Translations under genes and position numbers: made by a program | In this document: positions 1 through 7,647 of the stretch, piece after piece | How positions within the stretch are numbered: position 1 is the first letter of the stretch | Layout: every line of letters begins with the position of its first letter | From: Paenibacillus sp. BIC5C1 | GTDB lineage: Bacteria; Bacillota; Bacilli; Paenibacillales; Paenibacillaceae | Assembly (NCBI RefSeq): GCF_032399705.1 | Contig: NZ_CP135922.1 | Coordinates: 2,604,001-2,668,000, forward strand | DNA: 64,000 nucleotides | Reading direction: 5' to 3' | The notes under the pieces: model-generated | Told to the model about the DNA's origin: nothing | Seen by the model: the letters and a program-made list of their open reading frames with translations, nothing else | Databases searched by the model: none

Positions 1-2136
1 CATGAGCGGCATTTGCATGGTGACCTTGGTTTAGCGCTTGCGCTTGAATCCAGGGCCATGCTGCGTCCGGATCTGAAACTGTTGGTGATGTCGGCCACGC
101 TGGACCCTGTTCCTGTCTGTGCACTGCTTGGTGAGGGGACGAGATGGATTGACTGTCCTGGACGTACGTTTCCGGTGGAAACCCGATATGTATCCAAACC
201 GGCATCCGAACAGATCGAGACTTTTACAGCTCAGGCCGTCGTTAAGGCGCTGGCAGAACAGGAAGGGGATGTTCTGGTTTTCCTACCGGGTGCAAAAGAA
301 ATCCATCGCACAGAGCGAGAGCTGTCCAACCGTATGCTTCCTGCCCACGTTCAGGTACATACTTTATATGGCAGCATGTCTGTAGAACGGCAGGATGAAG
401 CCGTGCGACCCGCAGATGAAGGTCAACGGAAGGTTGTGTTGTCCACGTCCATTGCCGAATCCAGTCTTACCTTGGCTGGAGTCAAAGTCGTGGTGGATGC
501 GGGGCTGAGTCGTGCCTCCGTATTCTCGGCACGGACCGGCATGAGTCGGCTAGTCACCCTGCCGGTGTCCAAGGCGTCAGCCGATCAGCGGCGGGGTCGC
601 GCGGGGCGGATTGCACCGGGCCTGTGTTACCGGCTATGGAGCGAAGAGGCCCATGGCGTGCTGCCTGAGGCAGCAAAGCCGGAGATTGCCTCCGCGGACC
701 TTGCGCCGCTGGCGCTGGAGCTTGCCGCCTGGGGTGTCCAGTCCCCTGCAGAGCTGCAGTGGCTGGACACCCCGCCTGCCGCAGCCTACGGCCAGGCACA
801 GGCGCTGCTGCGCCAGCTGGGCGGCCTGGATGACGCAGGCCGCATCACGCCCTTCGGGCGGCGGATGAACACGCTTGGCGTGCATCCGCGACTGGCCAGC
901 ATGCTGCTCCGCGCGGCGGAGCTTGGGCTGGCCAGCTACGCCAGCATGCTGGCGGCACTGCTGCAGGAGCCTGCCGGCCTCCGCAGCAGTGGCAGTGCAG
1001 GCGCGGGCACCGATCTGCGCCCGCGCGTGGAAGCGCTGCTGACTGCGGACAGCAGCGGCATGCCGCAAGCGGCAGCGTCTGTCGCAGACGTCGCTGCCGT
1101 GCGGCGCATGCTCCAGGAGAGCCGCCAGCTGCGCTCGGCGCTCGGCCCGGCGGCCGATCCGGTACGGCCGGATGAGGACAGCTGCGGATGGCTGCTGTCC
1201 TTCGCTTATCCGGACCGGATCGGGCAGCGCCGGGAGGACGGCCGCTATCTGCTGAGCAGCGGCCGTGGGGTACGGCTCACAGCGACAGAATCGCTGAGCC
1301 GTTCAGCTTATCTGGTCGCAGCCGAAGCCGACGACCAGGGCGCGGATGCGCGCATCCTGCTGGCTGCACCATTGCAGGAGAAGAGACTGCTGGAGCTTGG
1401 TCCACATCTGCTGCATGAAGAAGTACAGGTGGCCTGGGACCGAAACACCCGCAGTGTGCGGGCGCATAAAAGGCTGCGAATTGGAGCCATTACGTTGAAA
1501 GAGAGCAGTATTGCGCAGCCACCCGAAGACCAGGTGCAGGAAGCTTTACTCTCGGGAATACGTATCGAGGGGCTGGATTGTCTGCCCTGGACAAAATCAT
1601 CGCGGCAGCTGGCGGACAGGATGCGCTTTTTGCATCATCATGTGCCGGAATGGCCTGATCTCATCGAAGATCATCTGACCGAAGAACTGGCAGAACATCT
1701 CAGCCCTTTTTTGACAGGCATGCGATCTGCTGCGGATCTCAAAAGATTGTCGATGCAGGATGTGCTGCTCGGCGGACTAAGCTGGGAACAGCGACAGCAA
1801 TTGGATCGTGAAGCGCCTACACATATTCAGGTGCCTAGTGGTTCGCGTATTCCTGTGGATTATAGCCGACCTGAAGATCCAACGCTCGCGGTGAGACTGC
1901 AGGAGATGTTTGGCCAGCAGGAGACCCCGCGTATTGGTGGTGGTCGAGTACCACTGACCATACATTTGCTTTCCCCGGCGCAGCGGCCTGTACAGGTCAC
2001 ACGAGACTTGGCGAACTTTTGGCGGGAGACTTATTTTGAGGTAAAGAAAGACTTGAAAGGCCGTTATCCCAAACATTATTGGCCGGATGATCCGCTCGAA
2101 GCGATAGCGACTAACCGAGCTAAACCGAGAGTTTAG
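1..2136 (+). CDS. hrpB: ATP-dependent DEAH-box helicase HrpB, 5' end cut by window edge
   Basis: The frame is open from base 1, where the codons read HERHLHGDL, the end of the DEAH (motif II) block. The gene therefore starts outside the window and the TTG at 13 is not its start. Downstream come the motif III SATLD, the helicase C domain with STSIAESSLT, the motif VI block QRRGRAGR, a helicase-associated region, and the HrpB-specific C-terminal domain ending in YPKHYWPDDPLEA. HrpB proteins are cytoplasmic RNA-helicase-like ATPases of the DEAH/RHA group with a poorly defined role. Bases about 640-1290 are clearly richer in G and C than the ends of the same gene. The end motif makes the family assignment secure. 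Confidence 0.93.
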   Translation, partial: HERHLHGDLGLALALESRAMLRPDLKLLVMSATLDPVPVCALLGEGTRWIDCPGRTFPVETRYVSKPASEQIETFTAQAVVKALAEQEGDVLVFLPGAKEIHRTERELSNRMLPAHVQVHTLYGSMSVERQDEAVRPADEGQRKVVLSTSIAESSLTLAGVKVVVDAGLSRASVFSARTGMSRLVTLPVSKASADQRRGRAGRIAPGLCYRLWSEEAHGVLPEAAKPEIASADLAPLALELAAWGVQSPAELQWLDTPPAAAYGQAQALLRQLGGLDDAGRITPFGRRMNTLGVHPRLASMLLRAAELGLASYASMLAALLQEPAGLRSSGSAGAGTDLRPRVEALLTADSSGMPQAAASVADVAAVRRMLQESRQLRSALGPAADPVRPDEDSCGWLLSFAYPDRIGQRREDGRYLLSSGRGVRLTATESLSRSAYLVAAEADDQGADARILLAAPLQEKRLLELGPHLLHEEVQVAWDRNTRSVRAHKRLRIGAITLKESSIAQPPEDQVQEALLSGIRIEGLDCLPWTKSSRQLADRMRFLHHHVPEWPDLIEDHLTEELAEHLSPFLTGMRSAADLKRLSMQDVLLGGLSWEQRQQLDREAPTHIQVPSGSRIPVDYSRPEDPTLAVRLQEMFGQQETPRIGGGRVPLTIHLLSPAQRPVQVTRDLANFWRETYFEVKKDLKGRYPKHYWPDDPLEAIATNRAKPRV

Positions 2137-2259
2137 CGGTTGCTTGCCTGAGTTCAACTTCGTATCTCACCACGTGCAGACCCTAAGGCGGTGGCTCTTT
2201 GCATATCAATGGTTGGTCATTCTCCTAGGCCTTCAAGGATATGATGTTGAGGTGGAAGC

Positions 2260-2284
2260 GTTTGAAAGAAAACAAGGCGGGTAA
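2260..2284 (+). promoter_or_regulatory. SigB-like promoter
   Basis: GTTTGA (2260-2265), 13 nt, then GGGTAA (2279-2284). This is close to the sigma-B consensus GTTTAA-N12-15-GGGWAW. It lies about 40 nt upstream of a general-stress-type gene, which fits. Whether this host has a sigma-B is not known from the window; another sigma of the SigB/F/G group could read it. Confidence 0.5.
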
Positions 2285-2325
2285 TAACATAGCGAACCAC
2301 TCAATTAGATGAGGAGGGATTCACT

Positions 2326-2928
2326 ATGCAGAAGAAAATCGTAGGTGTGTTTAATACAGAGCGTGAGGCATCATCCGCAATCGAGGGACTGAAAGCGCAA
2401 GGGTTCACTTCAGATGAAATCTCGGTCGTTACACAAGATCGGGATGAACTGAAAGCTATTCGCGAAGAGACGGGTACAAAAGCACCCGAAGGTGTAGCTG
2501 CAGGTGCGGCAACAGGCGGGGTGCTCGGCGGAGTCGCTGGATTGCTCGCTGGCATTGGCGCATTGGCGATTCCGGGCATAGGTCCTATTCTGGCCGCTGG
2601 CCCAATTGCTGCAGCATTTACGGGTGCAGCTGTAGGTGCAGGAGCAGGCGGACTTGTAGGTGGACTTGTGGGTCTGGGCATTCCGGAAGAGGACGCAAGA
2701 CAGTATGAGGAATACGTGCAAAGTGGTAAAATCCTGCTACTCGTGGACTCTACGGATCGGGACACGGATGTTTATGACGTGTTTAGCAGTAACAGTTATG
2801 TGAACCGGGACAGAATTGATGTCAATCGGGATGATGTTACGGTTGAGCGCACGGATCTCGATATGGAAAATCAAAGATTGGAAGCTCGGGATAAGGCCGC
2901 TCGACTTGGCAACAATACTTTTCTATAA
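2326..2928 (+). CDS. General stress protein 17M / YflT-like protein with glycine zipper
   Basis: The 200-residue protein begins with a YflT/general-stress-protein-17M type domain (MQKKIVGVFNTEREASSAIEGL, residues 1-45, with an aberrant-ferredoxin-like alternation). A long Gly/Ala-rich stretch follows at about residues 60-125 (GGVLGGVAGLLAG, AAVGAGAGGLVGGLVG) that looks like a membrane-associating glycine zipper, then an acidic tail. Ribosome site GAGGAGGG sits about 9 nt before ATG 2326. A SigB-like promoter lies upstream and a terminator downstream, so it is monocistronic. Biochemical function is unknown; stress induction is inferred from family and promoter. Confidence 0.8.
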   Translation: MQKKIVGVFNTEREASSAIEGLKAQGFTSDEISVVTQDRDELKAIREETGTKAPEGVAAGAATGGVLGGVAGLLAGIGALAIPGIGPILAAGPIAAAFTGAAVGAGAGGLVGGLVGLGIPEEDARQYEEYVQSGKILLLVDSTDRDTDVYDVFSSNSYVNRDRIDVNRDDVTVERTDLDMENQRLEARDKAARLGNNTFL

Positions 2929-2995
2929 TAAATCGGTTCAGTAAAGACAGGAATCTTCAACTGGAATGACATAAGTGAGCCACCAGGTGGTCATC

Positions 2996-3027
2996 AGCCG
3001 GTTTCCTTTAGAGGAAGCCGGCTTTTG
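2996..3027 (+). terminator. Intrinsic terminator after stress gene
   Basis: AGCCGGTTTCC pairs with GGAAGCCGGCT around a TTTAGA loop (one G-U pair), followed by TTTTG. Confidence 0.85.
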
Positions 3028-3065
3028 TCCCTGTTTTAACTTCCTGCTGTTGCAAGGTACAGGTG

Positions 3066-3476
3066 TTAAACCTGCCAGGCAGGGAATAACAATACATACA
3101 GCAATACGGCCAGGGCCAGTCCAATTACCAGTAGCATCAGCGTCAGGAACCGAATCAATCTCGTGGATGCCTGGAATGTTTGTGAATTAATCTGATTGCG
3201 TTTTCGGTGATAAGCGGAAGCAGAGCACAGGATGATCAGAATACCACTGACCAAGGAAGTAATACCAATGATGATTGCCGCGATATGGGCCATCCGATCA
3301 TATGCCGTTGAACTGAATCCGAAGCCTGCTGCAAGAAAACCAATCCCGACCATGGCAATGCCGGTACGTACCCAGGCCAGAAAGGTTCGTTCGTTAGCGA
3401 GATGCTGTTGTACATATTTGGAGTCAATGGTGGTTATGTCTTGGTCTATACCTGAGATGTAAATCACCCCGTTCAT
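3066..3476 (-). CDS. DUF202 (YidH-like) small membrane protein
   Basis: 136 residues. The N-terminal block QQHLANERTFLAWVRTGIAM is the DUF202 signature, followed by three hydrophobic segments (about 40-60, 75-95, 112-132). An inner-membrane location is predicted; the family has no established function. ATG at 3476 is preferred over an adjacent in-frame TTG at 3479, but neither has a clear ribosome site, so the start is uncertain. It is divergent from the acyltransferase gene at 3538, with a 61-bp shared promoter space. Confidence 0.8.
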   Translation of the reverse strand: MNGVIYISGIDQDITTIDSKYVQQHLANERTFLAWVRTGIAMVGIGFLAAGFGFSSTAYDRMAHIAAIIIGITSLVSGILIILCSASAYHRKRNQINSQTFQASTRLIRFLTLMLLVIGLALAVLLYVLLFPAWQV

Positions 3477-3537
3477 CAATATATGGCTTTATTGTACGTC
3501 GTTTTCATGGCAAAACCAAGAAAGGAGGCTTTCTGTT

Positions 3538-4683
3538 ATGCCTCGTAAAGAACGAATTACAGAAATTGAAAGTCTGAGGGGGATTGCTTTTGCAGCAGTC
3601 GTCCTTCAGCACTCCATTGCACATTATTCCCTGGTCCCGGAAGCGGGGCTGGAAGACGGTGTATTGCTCGCAATCTTATTAGTGCTGTCCAAATTTGCTG
3701 TACCCCTGTTTATTTTTATTACAGGTATGGTGCTTTTCTATAATACAGGAGACAAGTTGCATTATGGACGTTTTATGCAAAAGCGATTAACCGATGTAAT
3801 CGTCCCCTATATGATTTGGTCACTGATCTATTTCACACTCGCACCTCGCGGATGGAACGGATTTGGTTGGCAGGATATCCCTGACCTTGGTTTAAAATTA
3901 ATCACAGGCAAAACGACCTCGCATTTTTGGTACATTATTATGCTTATTCAGTTTTATCTGTTGTTTCCCCTGTTTTTGCGAGCCATCCGTTACGTCTATA
4001 ACCGATATGAGGCGAAAGGGCGCACAATAGCTCTTCTGATCTCCGGTGTGGTGTACCTCGTGCTCGCGGATCAATTGCGAAATATCGCCAGGTTTATGGA
4101 ATGGTTGAGTGTCCCGGTGCTGACCGATGCCTTTACAACCTATGCGGATCGAAATTTCCTGTATTTCTTTTTTTATTTTGTGCTTGGTGCGGCAGCCGGG
4201 CTATCGGTTCAACATTGGAATGAGTGGATTCAACGTTTGCGCTGGGGATATTGGACCGTGTTTATTGTCCTTGGTCTTCGGTTTATATATAAGTTAATGC
4301 TGGAGTTCCAGAAGCCGGAGGGTATACAGATTACATTCTATACCGTCAGTCTTATTCGACCGGATATGATCTTATTTCTCATTGCTTCCATCATGGTGAT
4401 GTACCAGCTGGCTGGCAAGCTCCACAATATCAGAGTAACACGATTGTTGGCGTGGATTGGCGGGGTTTCATACGGGGGTTACCTGATGCACATGCTGATG
4501 TTGCGCTACAGCTACATTCCGGATGAACAGTTTTTTGTGGCACTGGGTTTAAACCCCGTAATTCGCATGATCATCACTTGGCTGCTGGCGCTTACGTTAT
4601 CCTGCGTACTTACGTGGCTCATCTCTCGCGCAAGCTGGGGCAAGTGGGTTGTGGGAACTGTACCGAAGTCCAAACCTGATTAA
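3538..4683 (+). CDS. Acyltransferase 3 family membrane protein
   Basis: 381 residues with about ten hydrophobic segments. The N-terminus ITEIESLRGIAFAAVVLQH is the usual start of acyltransferase-3 proteins (OatA/NodX-like O-acyltransferases), with the family's early Arg in SLRGIA and the catalytic-type His in LQH. Such proteins move acetyl or other acyl groups onto extracellular sugars or cell-wall polymers; no C-terminal SGNH domain is present, so the acceptor is unknown. AAAGGAGG lies 9 nt before ATG 3538. Apparently monocistronic. Confidence 0.88.
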   Translation: MPRKERITEIESLRGIAFAAVVLQHSIAHYSLVPEAGLEDGVLLAILLVLSKFAVPLFIFITGMVLFYNTGDKLHYGRFMQKRLTDVIVPYMIWSLIYFTLAPRGWNGFGWQDIPDLGLKLITGKTTSHFWYIIMLIQFYLLFPLFLRAIRYVYNRYEAKGRTIALLISGVVYLVLADQLRNIARFMEWLSVPVLTDAFTTYADRNFLYFFFYFVLGAAAGLSVQHWNEWIQRLRWGYWTVFIVLGLRFIYKLMLEFQKPEGIQITFYTVSLIRPDMILFLIASIMVMYQLAGKLHNIRVTRLLAWIGGVSYGGYLMHMLMLRYSYIPDEQFFVALGLNPVIRMIITWLLALTLSCVLTWLISRASWGKWVVGTVPKSKPD

Positions 4684-4696
4684 CGGGTGAATACAT

Positions 4697-4719
4697 CATT
4701 ATATGAAAAATTCAGAATA
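4697..4719 (+). repeat. Direct repeat copy 1 upstream of rtp-like gene
   Basis: CATTATATGAAAAATTCAG followed by AATA; 21 of 23 bases match the second copy 120 bp downstream. Candidate binding site for the adjacent winged-helix protein, possibly a terminator (Ter) site; it does not obviously match the B. subtilis Ter consensus as I remember it. Confidence 0.55.
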
Positions 4720-4816
4720 ACAGTGAGTAGAAGTCCGATGAAAATGGAAGCAACAACCTGAAAAAAGTGACGCCATTACTATGACGAACCTTTTTTGAAA
4801 TAATTTTTTAAAATTT

Positions 4817-4839
4817 CATTACATGAAAAATTCATAATA
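4817..4839 (+). repeat. Direct repeat copy 2 upstream of rtp-like gene
   Basis: CATTACATGAAAAATTCAT followed by AATA. Its core ATGAA-AAA-TTCAT is a perfect inverted repeat, which suits a homodimeric winged-helix protein. Confidence 0.55.
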
Positions 4840-5005
4840 GAAAGTCCAAATTCTCGCTCTACCTTACGTTCCTGCCTCTCCATCAGTTCTCCTTCTTGCA
4901 TTCCAACGCCCATCGATTAAAGGGAGAAAGACGGATAAAGATGGCAGAAGGGGAACATAAGTTTTATAATACTAGATATATAGAGCTGACAGGAGGGGAT
5001 TGAAC

Positions 5006-5380
5006 GTGGCTTTTATGATTGCGCAGCGGGCATTTATTAAGCTGTATCTGATTACGATGGTTGAACAGCACAGGGGATATGGTTATGAGATGCTGGAAGC
5101 CATGAAGCAGGAATTCAAAGCCTACGGTTATGTACCACCCCAGAGCGAGATATACCGGGCGCTGCATGAATTGGTTCAACAGGGTGTCTTTTATCGTACA
5201 AAGAAGCTGAAGGGCAGTGATCCCAAAGTCGATTTTCAGGAAATCGTTTTATATCACTTCACGGATGATGGTGCGGAGAAAGCCGAATTATATAAAAAAC
5301 AGGTTAAGGCTGATCTTGATCGTTGTCTCGGCATGTTACACAAGGCAGAAGAGGACAATTACGGAGTGAAAGGAAGATAA
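5006..5380 (+). CDS. rtp: Replication terminator protein (RTP) homologue
   Basis: 124-residue winged-helix protein. It matches B. subtilis RTP closely as I recall it: AQRAFIKLYLITMVEQ near the N-terminus, then YGYEMLEAMKQEFK, EIYRALHELVQQGV (recognition helix region), EIVLYHF and the long C-terminal dimerisation helix ELYKKQVKADLDRC. RTP dimers bind Ter sites and arrest replication forks from one direction by blocking DnaB-type helicase, and RTP autoregulates its gene. GTG 5006 is chosen because AGGAGGGG ends 7 nt before it; the in-frame TTG at 5000 is too close. The stop is 2 nt before the next start, so it is co-transcribed with the oxidoreductase. A PadR-like regulator is the alternative reading. 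Confidence 0.82.
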   Translation: MAFMIAQRAFIKLYLITMVEQHRGYGYEMLEAMKQEFKAYGYVPPQSEIYRALHELVQQGVFYRTKKLKGSDPKVDFQEIVLYHFTDDGAEKAELYKKQVKADLDRCLGMLHKAEEDNYGVKGR

Positions 5381-5382
5381 GC

Positions 5383-6402
5383 ATGGACAGACACTTACAG
5401 TGGGGTGTACTTGGTACATCTACAATTGCGAAAAATGCAGTCATTCCTGCGATTCAACAATCCGAACGTGGTGAAGTCTTGGCAATAGCCAGCCGCAGCA
5501 AGGAGAAGGCGGAAGCTCTTGCAAATGAACTCGACATTGCCAGAGCGTATGGCAGTTATGATGAACTCATTGCGGACCCGGATATTGAAGCTGTGTATAT
5601 TCCTCTGCCGAACCACATGCATAAGGAGTGGACAATTAAGGCTGCTCAGGCTGGAAAACATGTATTATGTGAGAAGCCGGCTGCTCTGAATTCAGATGAA
5701 GCGGCGGAAATGATTGAGGTATGTCAACAGCACGGCGTACTGTTTGCAGAAGCCATCATGTATCGATACCATCCCAAGCATAGACGTGTACAAGAGATCA
5801 TAGCCAGTGGGGAGATTGGTACGGTCAGAGCCCTCCACGGCAATTTCACTTGCAATACCGCTGACGATAAGGACAATGTAAGGTTCAAAAAGGAGATGGG
5901 CGGAGGATCATTATTTGATCTTGGCGTATATCCTATCTCGGCAGCCCGCATGTATCTGGGGCAGGAACCGGAAGCCGTTACGGTACATGCTCTATTTTCA
6001 GAAGAGCATGATGGCGTCGATATGATGGCTTCAGGACTTGTGGAGTTTCCCAATTCAGTAGCGTTAACGTTTGACTGCGGCATGTGGGCTTCTGGACGAG
6101 CCGAGATGGAGATACTTGGTACCGATGGTCGGATTGAACTGCCCAAGGTGTTCGGTTGGGAGAACAGTGATATTCCACCACAGATTATCGTGCACACCGA
6201 TTCCGTCAGCCGTGAGGAACGTGTATCGGTATCGAACTCCTATGTTTTGCAGGTGGAGACCTTTGCAGCCGCAGTGCTTGAAGGAGAAACGTTACCGTTC
6301 AGTCCGCAAAATACCATTCAGAATATGCGTGTTATTGATGCATGTTTGGAATCGGCGCGAACCCGTCAACGGGTGCAATTAGTGGATCAAAACAGGAGCT
6401 AG
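5383..6402 (+). CDS. Gfo/Idh/MocA family oxidoreductase
   Basis: 339 residues. An N-terminal Rossmann fold starts WGVLGTSTIAKNAVIPAI (dinucleotide loop GxxGTSxIA), followed by the family motif CEKPAA near residue 95 and the C-terminal substrate domain with GGGSLFDLGVYPIS. These enzymes use NAD(P) to oxidise or reduce sugars, inositols and related polyols; the substrate cannot be told. ATG 5383 is used, with AAGGAAG 6 nt upstream; an in-frame ATG at 5323 lies inside the rtp gene. Coupled tightly to rtp, an odd partner. A terminator follows at 6443. Confidence 0.88.
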   Translation: MDRHLQWGVLGTSTIAKNAVIPAIQQSERGEVLAIASRSKEKAEALANELDIARAYGSYDELIADPDIEAVYIPLPNHMHKEWTIKAAQAGKHVLCEKPAALNSDEAAEMIEVCQQHGVLFAEAIMYRYHPKHRRVQEIIASGEIGTVRALHGNFTCNTADDKDNVRFKKEMGGGSLFDLGVYPISAARMYLGQEPEAVTVHALFSEEHDGVDMMASGLVEFPNSVALTFDCGMWASGRAEMEILGTDGRIELPKVFGWENSDIPPQIIVHTDSVSREERVSVSNSYVLQVETFAAAVLEGETLPFSPQNTIQNMRVIDACLESARTRQRVQLVDQNRS

Positions 6403-6442
6403 CATGCTAACATGATAGATGAAAAGAAATGTTCGAAATGGT

Positions 6443-6473
6443 AGACTCCATCCGCCGGGATGTGAGTCTTTTG
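6443..6473 (+). terminator. Intrinsic terminator
   Basis: AGACTC-CATCC pairs with GGGATG-TGAGTCT, followed by TTTTG. Closes the rtp-oxidoreductase transcript. Confidence 0.75.
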
Positions 6474-6677
6474 TTATATTTAAATGTTATATTTATATAT
6501 TTTTACAATAATAACAGTTAAATTTGATATTTCCTCCAAAATGATGTGATATAAATAGTAAATAGATGGCTTTTTCACTATAATCTAGCAGAACGTACAT
6601 CCAGGCAGAATTCACATCTCATATCACTTACATAGTGGCAACGTTCATCCATTTTAAGTCATTGGGAGGCTGGATTT

Positions 6678-7118
6678 ATGAAAAAGTTCTTGTCTACAGC
6701 TCTGCTAGCGGTTATGTTAACGATTGTTTTCTTCACAGGTTCACAGATCGCTCCGGTTGGACAGCAGAAGGCTTCAGCTGCAACGTGTACCATCATCAAT
6801 ACGTTTACTGGTGTGGCCAACTATCTCAGCGCCAACGGGAATCTGCCATGTAACTACATTACCAAAGCACAGGCAACGGCACTTGGCTGGGTATCTTCCC
6901 AAGGCAACCTTGCTACGGTTGCTCCGGGCAAAAGTATCGGTGGAGACGTGTTTAGCAACCGGGAAGGCTTGCTTCCAGCAGCTAGTGGCCGTACTTGGCG
7001 TGAAGCGGATATCAACTACACTTCCGGTTTCCGTAATTCTGACCGAATCCTGTACTCCAATGACGGCTTGATTTACAAAACGACAGATCACTATGCATCC
7101 TTTACTCGCTTGAAATAA
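6678..7118 (+). CDS. Secreted ribonuclease, barnase family
   Basis: 146-residue precursor with a signal peptide (KK, hydrophobic core 5-20, ASA cleavage near residue 34). The mature part follows barnase almost throughout. The catalytic set is present: Lys63, Glu109 (TWREAD), Arg119 and Arg123 (GFRNSDR) and His138 (TTDHY), equivalent to barnase K27, E73, R83, R87 and H102. It cleaves single-stranded RNA with preference after guanine, outside the cell. Unlike classical barnase it has two cysteines (37 and 58) in the mature chain that could form a disulphide. Ribosome site GGGAGG precedes ATG 6678. The inhibitor gene follows after 17 nt. Confidence 0.95.
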   Translation: MKKFLSTALLAVMLTIVFFTGSQIAPVGQQKASAATCTIINTFTGVANYLSANGNLPCNYITKAQATALGWVSSQGNLATVAPGKSIGGDVFSNREGLLPAASGRTWREADINYTSGFRNSDRILYSNDGLIYKTTDHYASFTRLK

Positions 7119-7135
7119 GGAAGGACAGGACAGAC

Positions 7136-7411
7136 ATGAAGAGGGTAGTACTTAACGGTGAGGACTTTTCCAGCACGACAGAGCTACATGAGCTATTGAA
7201 GCAAAAGCTTGAGCTGCCAGACTTTTACGGTGCAAATCTGGACGCCTTGTGGGACTGCCTTACAGGCATGATCGAGCTGCCGCTTGAATTAACCTGGACG
7301 AACTACCAGATCAGCAAGGAACGGCTGGGTAGTGAAGCAGAGAAGGTATACCAGTTGATGCTGGAGGCGGAAGAAGAGAGTATTGGATTTCAATTCAAGA
7401 CTGAGGATTAG
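7136..7411 (+). CDS. Barstar-family ribonuclease inhibitor
   Basis: 91 residues. The inhibitory helix FYGANLDALWDCLTG contains the equivalents of barstar Tyr30, Asn33, Asp35, Trp38 and Asp39, the residues that plug the barnase active site. It acts in the cytoplasm to protect the producer from its own nuclease before export. It sits 17 nt after the nuclease gene with AAGGACAGG-type ribosome site, so the two are co-expressed, then a strong terminator. In B. amyloliquefaciens the two genes are not adjacent, so this direct pairing is worth noting. Confidence 0.95.
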   Translation: MKRVVLNGEDFSSTTELHELLKQKLELPDFYGANLDALWDCLTGMIELPLELTWTNYQISKERLGSEAEKVYQLMLEAEEESIGFQFKTED

Positions 7412-7466
7412 TACATGAACTACGAATCATAGCAGCAAATAAATATTAGTGTTTGGAGAACAGACG

Positions 7467-7491
7467 AACAGACCCTTCGGTCTGTTTTTTT
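7467..7491 (+). terminator. Intrinsic terminator after barstar
   Basis: AACAGACC-CTTC-GGTCTGTT followed by TTTTT: an 8-bp perfect stem, tetraloop and T run. Confidence 0.95.
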
Positions 7492-7546
7492 GTGTTTTTA
7501 TGGAGAGGGCCCATTAAAAATCATCAAGAAAAGAATGGAATAAATA

Positions 7547-7568
7547 CAACGTTAAAAATATTTTCACG
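7547..7568 (+). repeat. Operator-like direct repeat 1 (MFS promoter)
   Basis: CAACGTTAAAAATATTTTCA then CG. Matches the copy at 7608-7629 at 20 of 22 positions; lies just upstream of the -35 box. Confidence 0.6.
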
Positions 7569-7574
7569 AAAGGG

Positions 7575-7602
7575 TTGATTTTCGCATATCATACGTTAAA
7601 AT
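7575..7602 (+). promoter_or_regulatory. Sigma-A promoter of the MFS gene
   Basis: TTGATT (7575-7580), 16 nt, TAAAAT (7597-7602). Flanked on both sides by the 22-bp repeat, the layout of a promoter repressed by a pair of bound dimers. Confidence 0.6.
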
Positions 7603-7607
7603 AAAAT

Positions 7608-7629
7608 TAACATTAAAAATATTTTCACG
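7608..7629 (+). repeat. Operator-like direct repeat 2 (MFS promoter)
   Basis: TAACATTAAAAATATTTTCA then CG; positioned over the start of transcription and just before the ribosome site. Confidence 0.6.
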
Positions 7630-7647
7630 TTGAGAGGCGGAATAAAA

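Larger units (their letters stand above)
4684..5005. other. 322-bp AT-rich intergenic region upstream of rtp-like gene
   Basis: No gene is seen. It holds two near-identical 23-bp direct repeats (4697-4719 and 4817-4839) and, close to the gene, a TATAAT at 4965-4970 with a weak upstream hexamer TGGCAG at 4942-4947 (17-nt spacer). The ribosome site AGGAGGGG is at 4991-4998. Confidence 0.6.
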
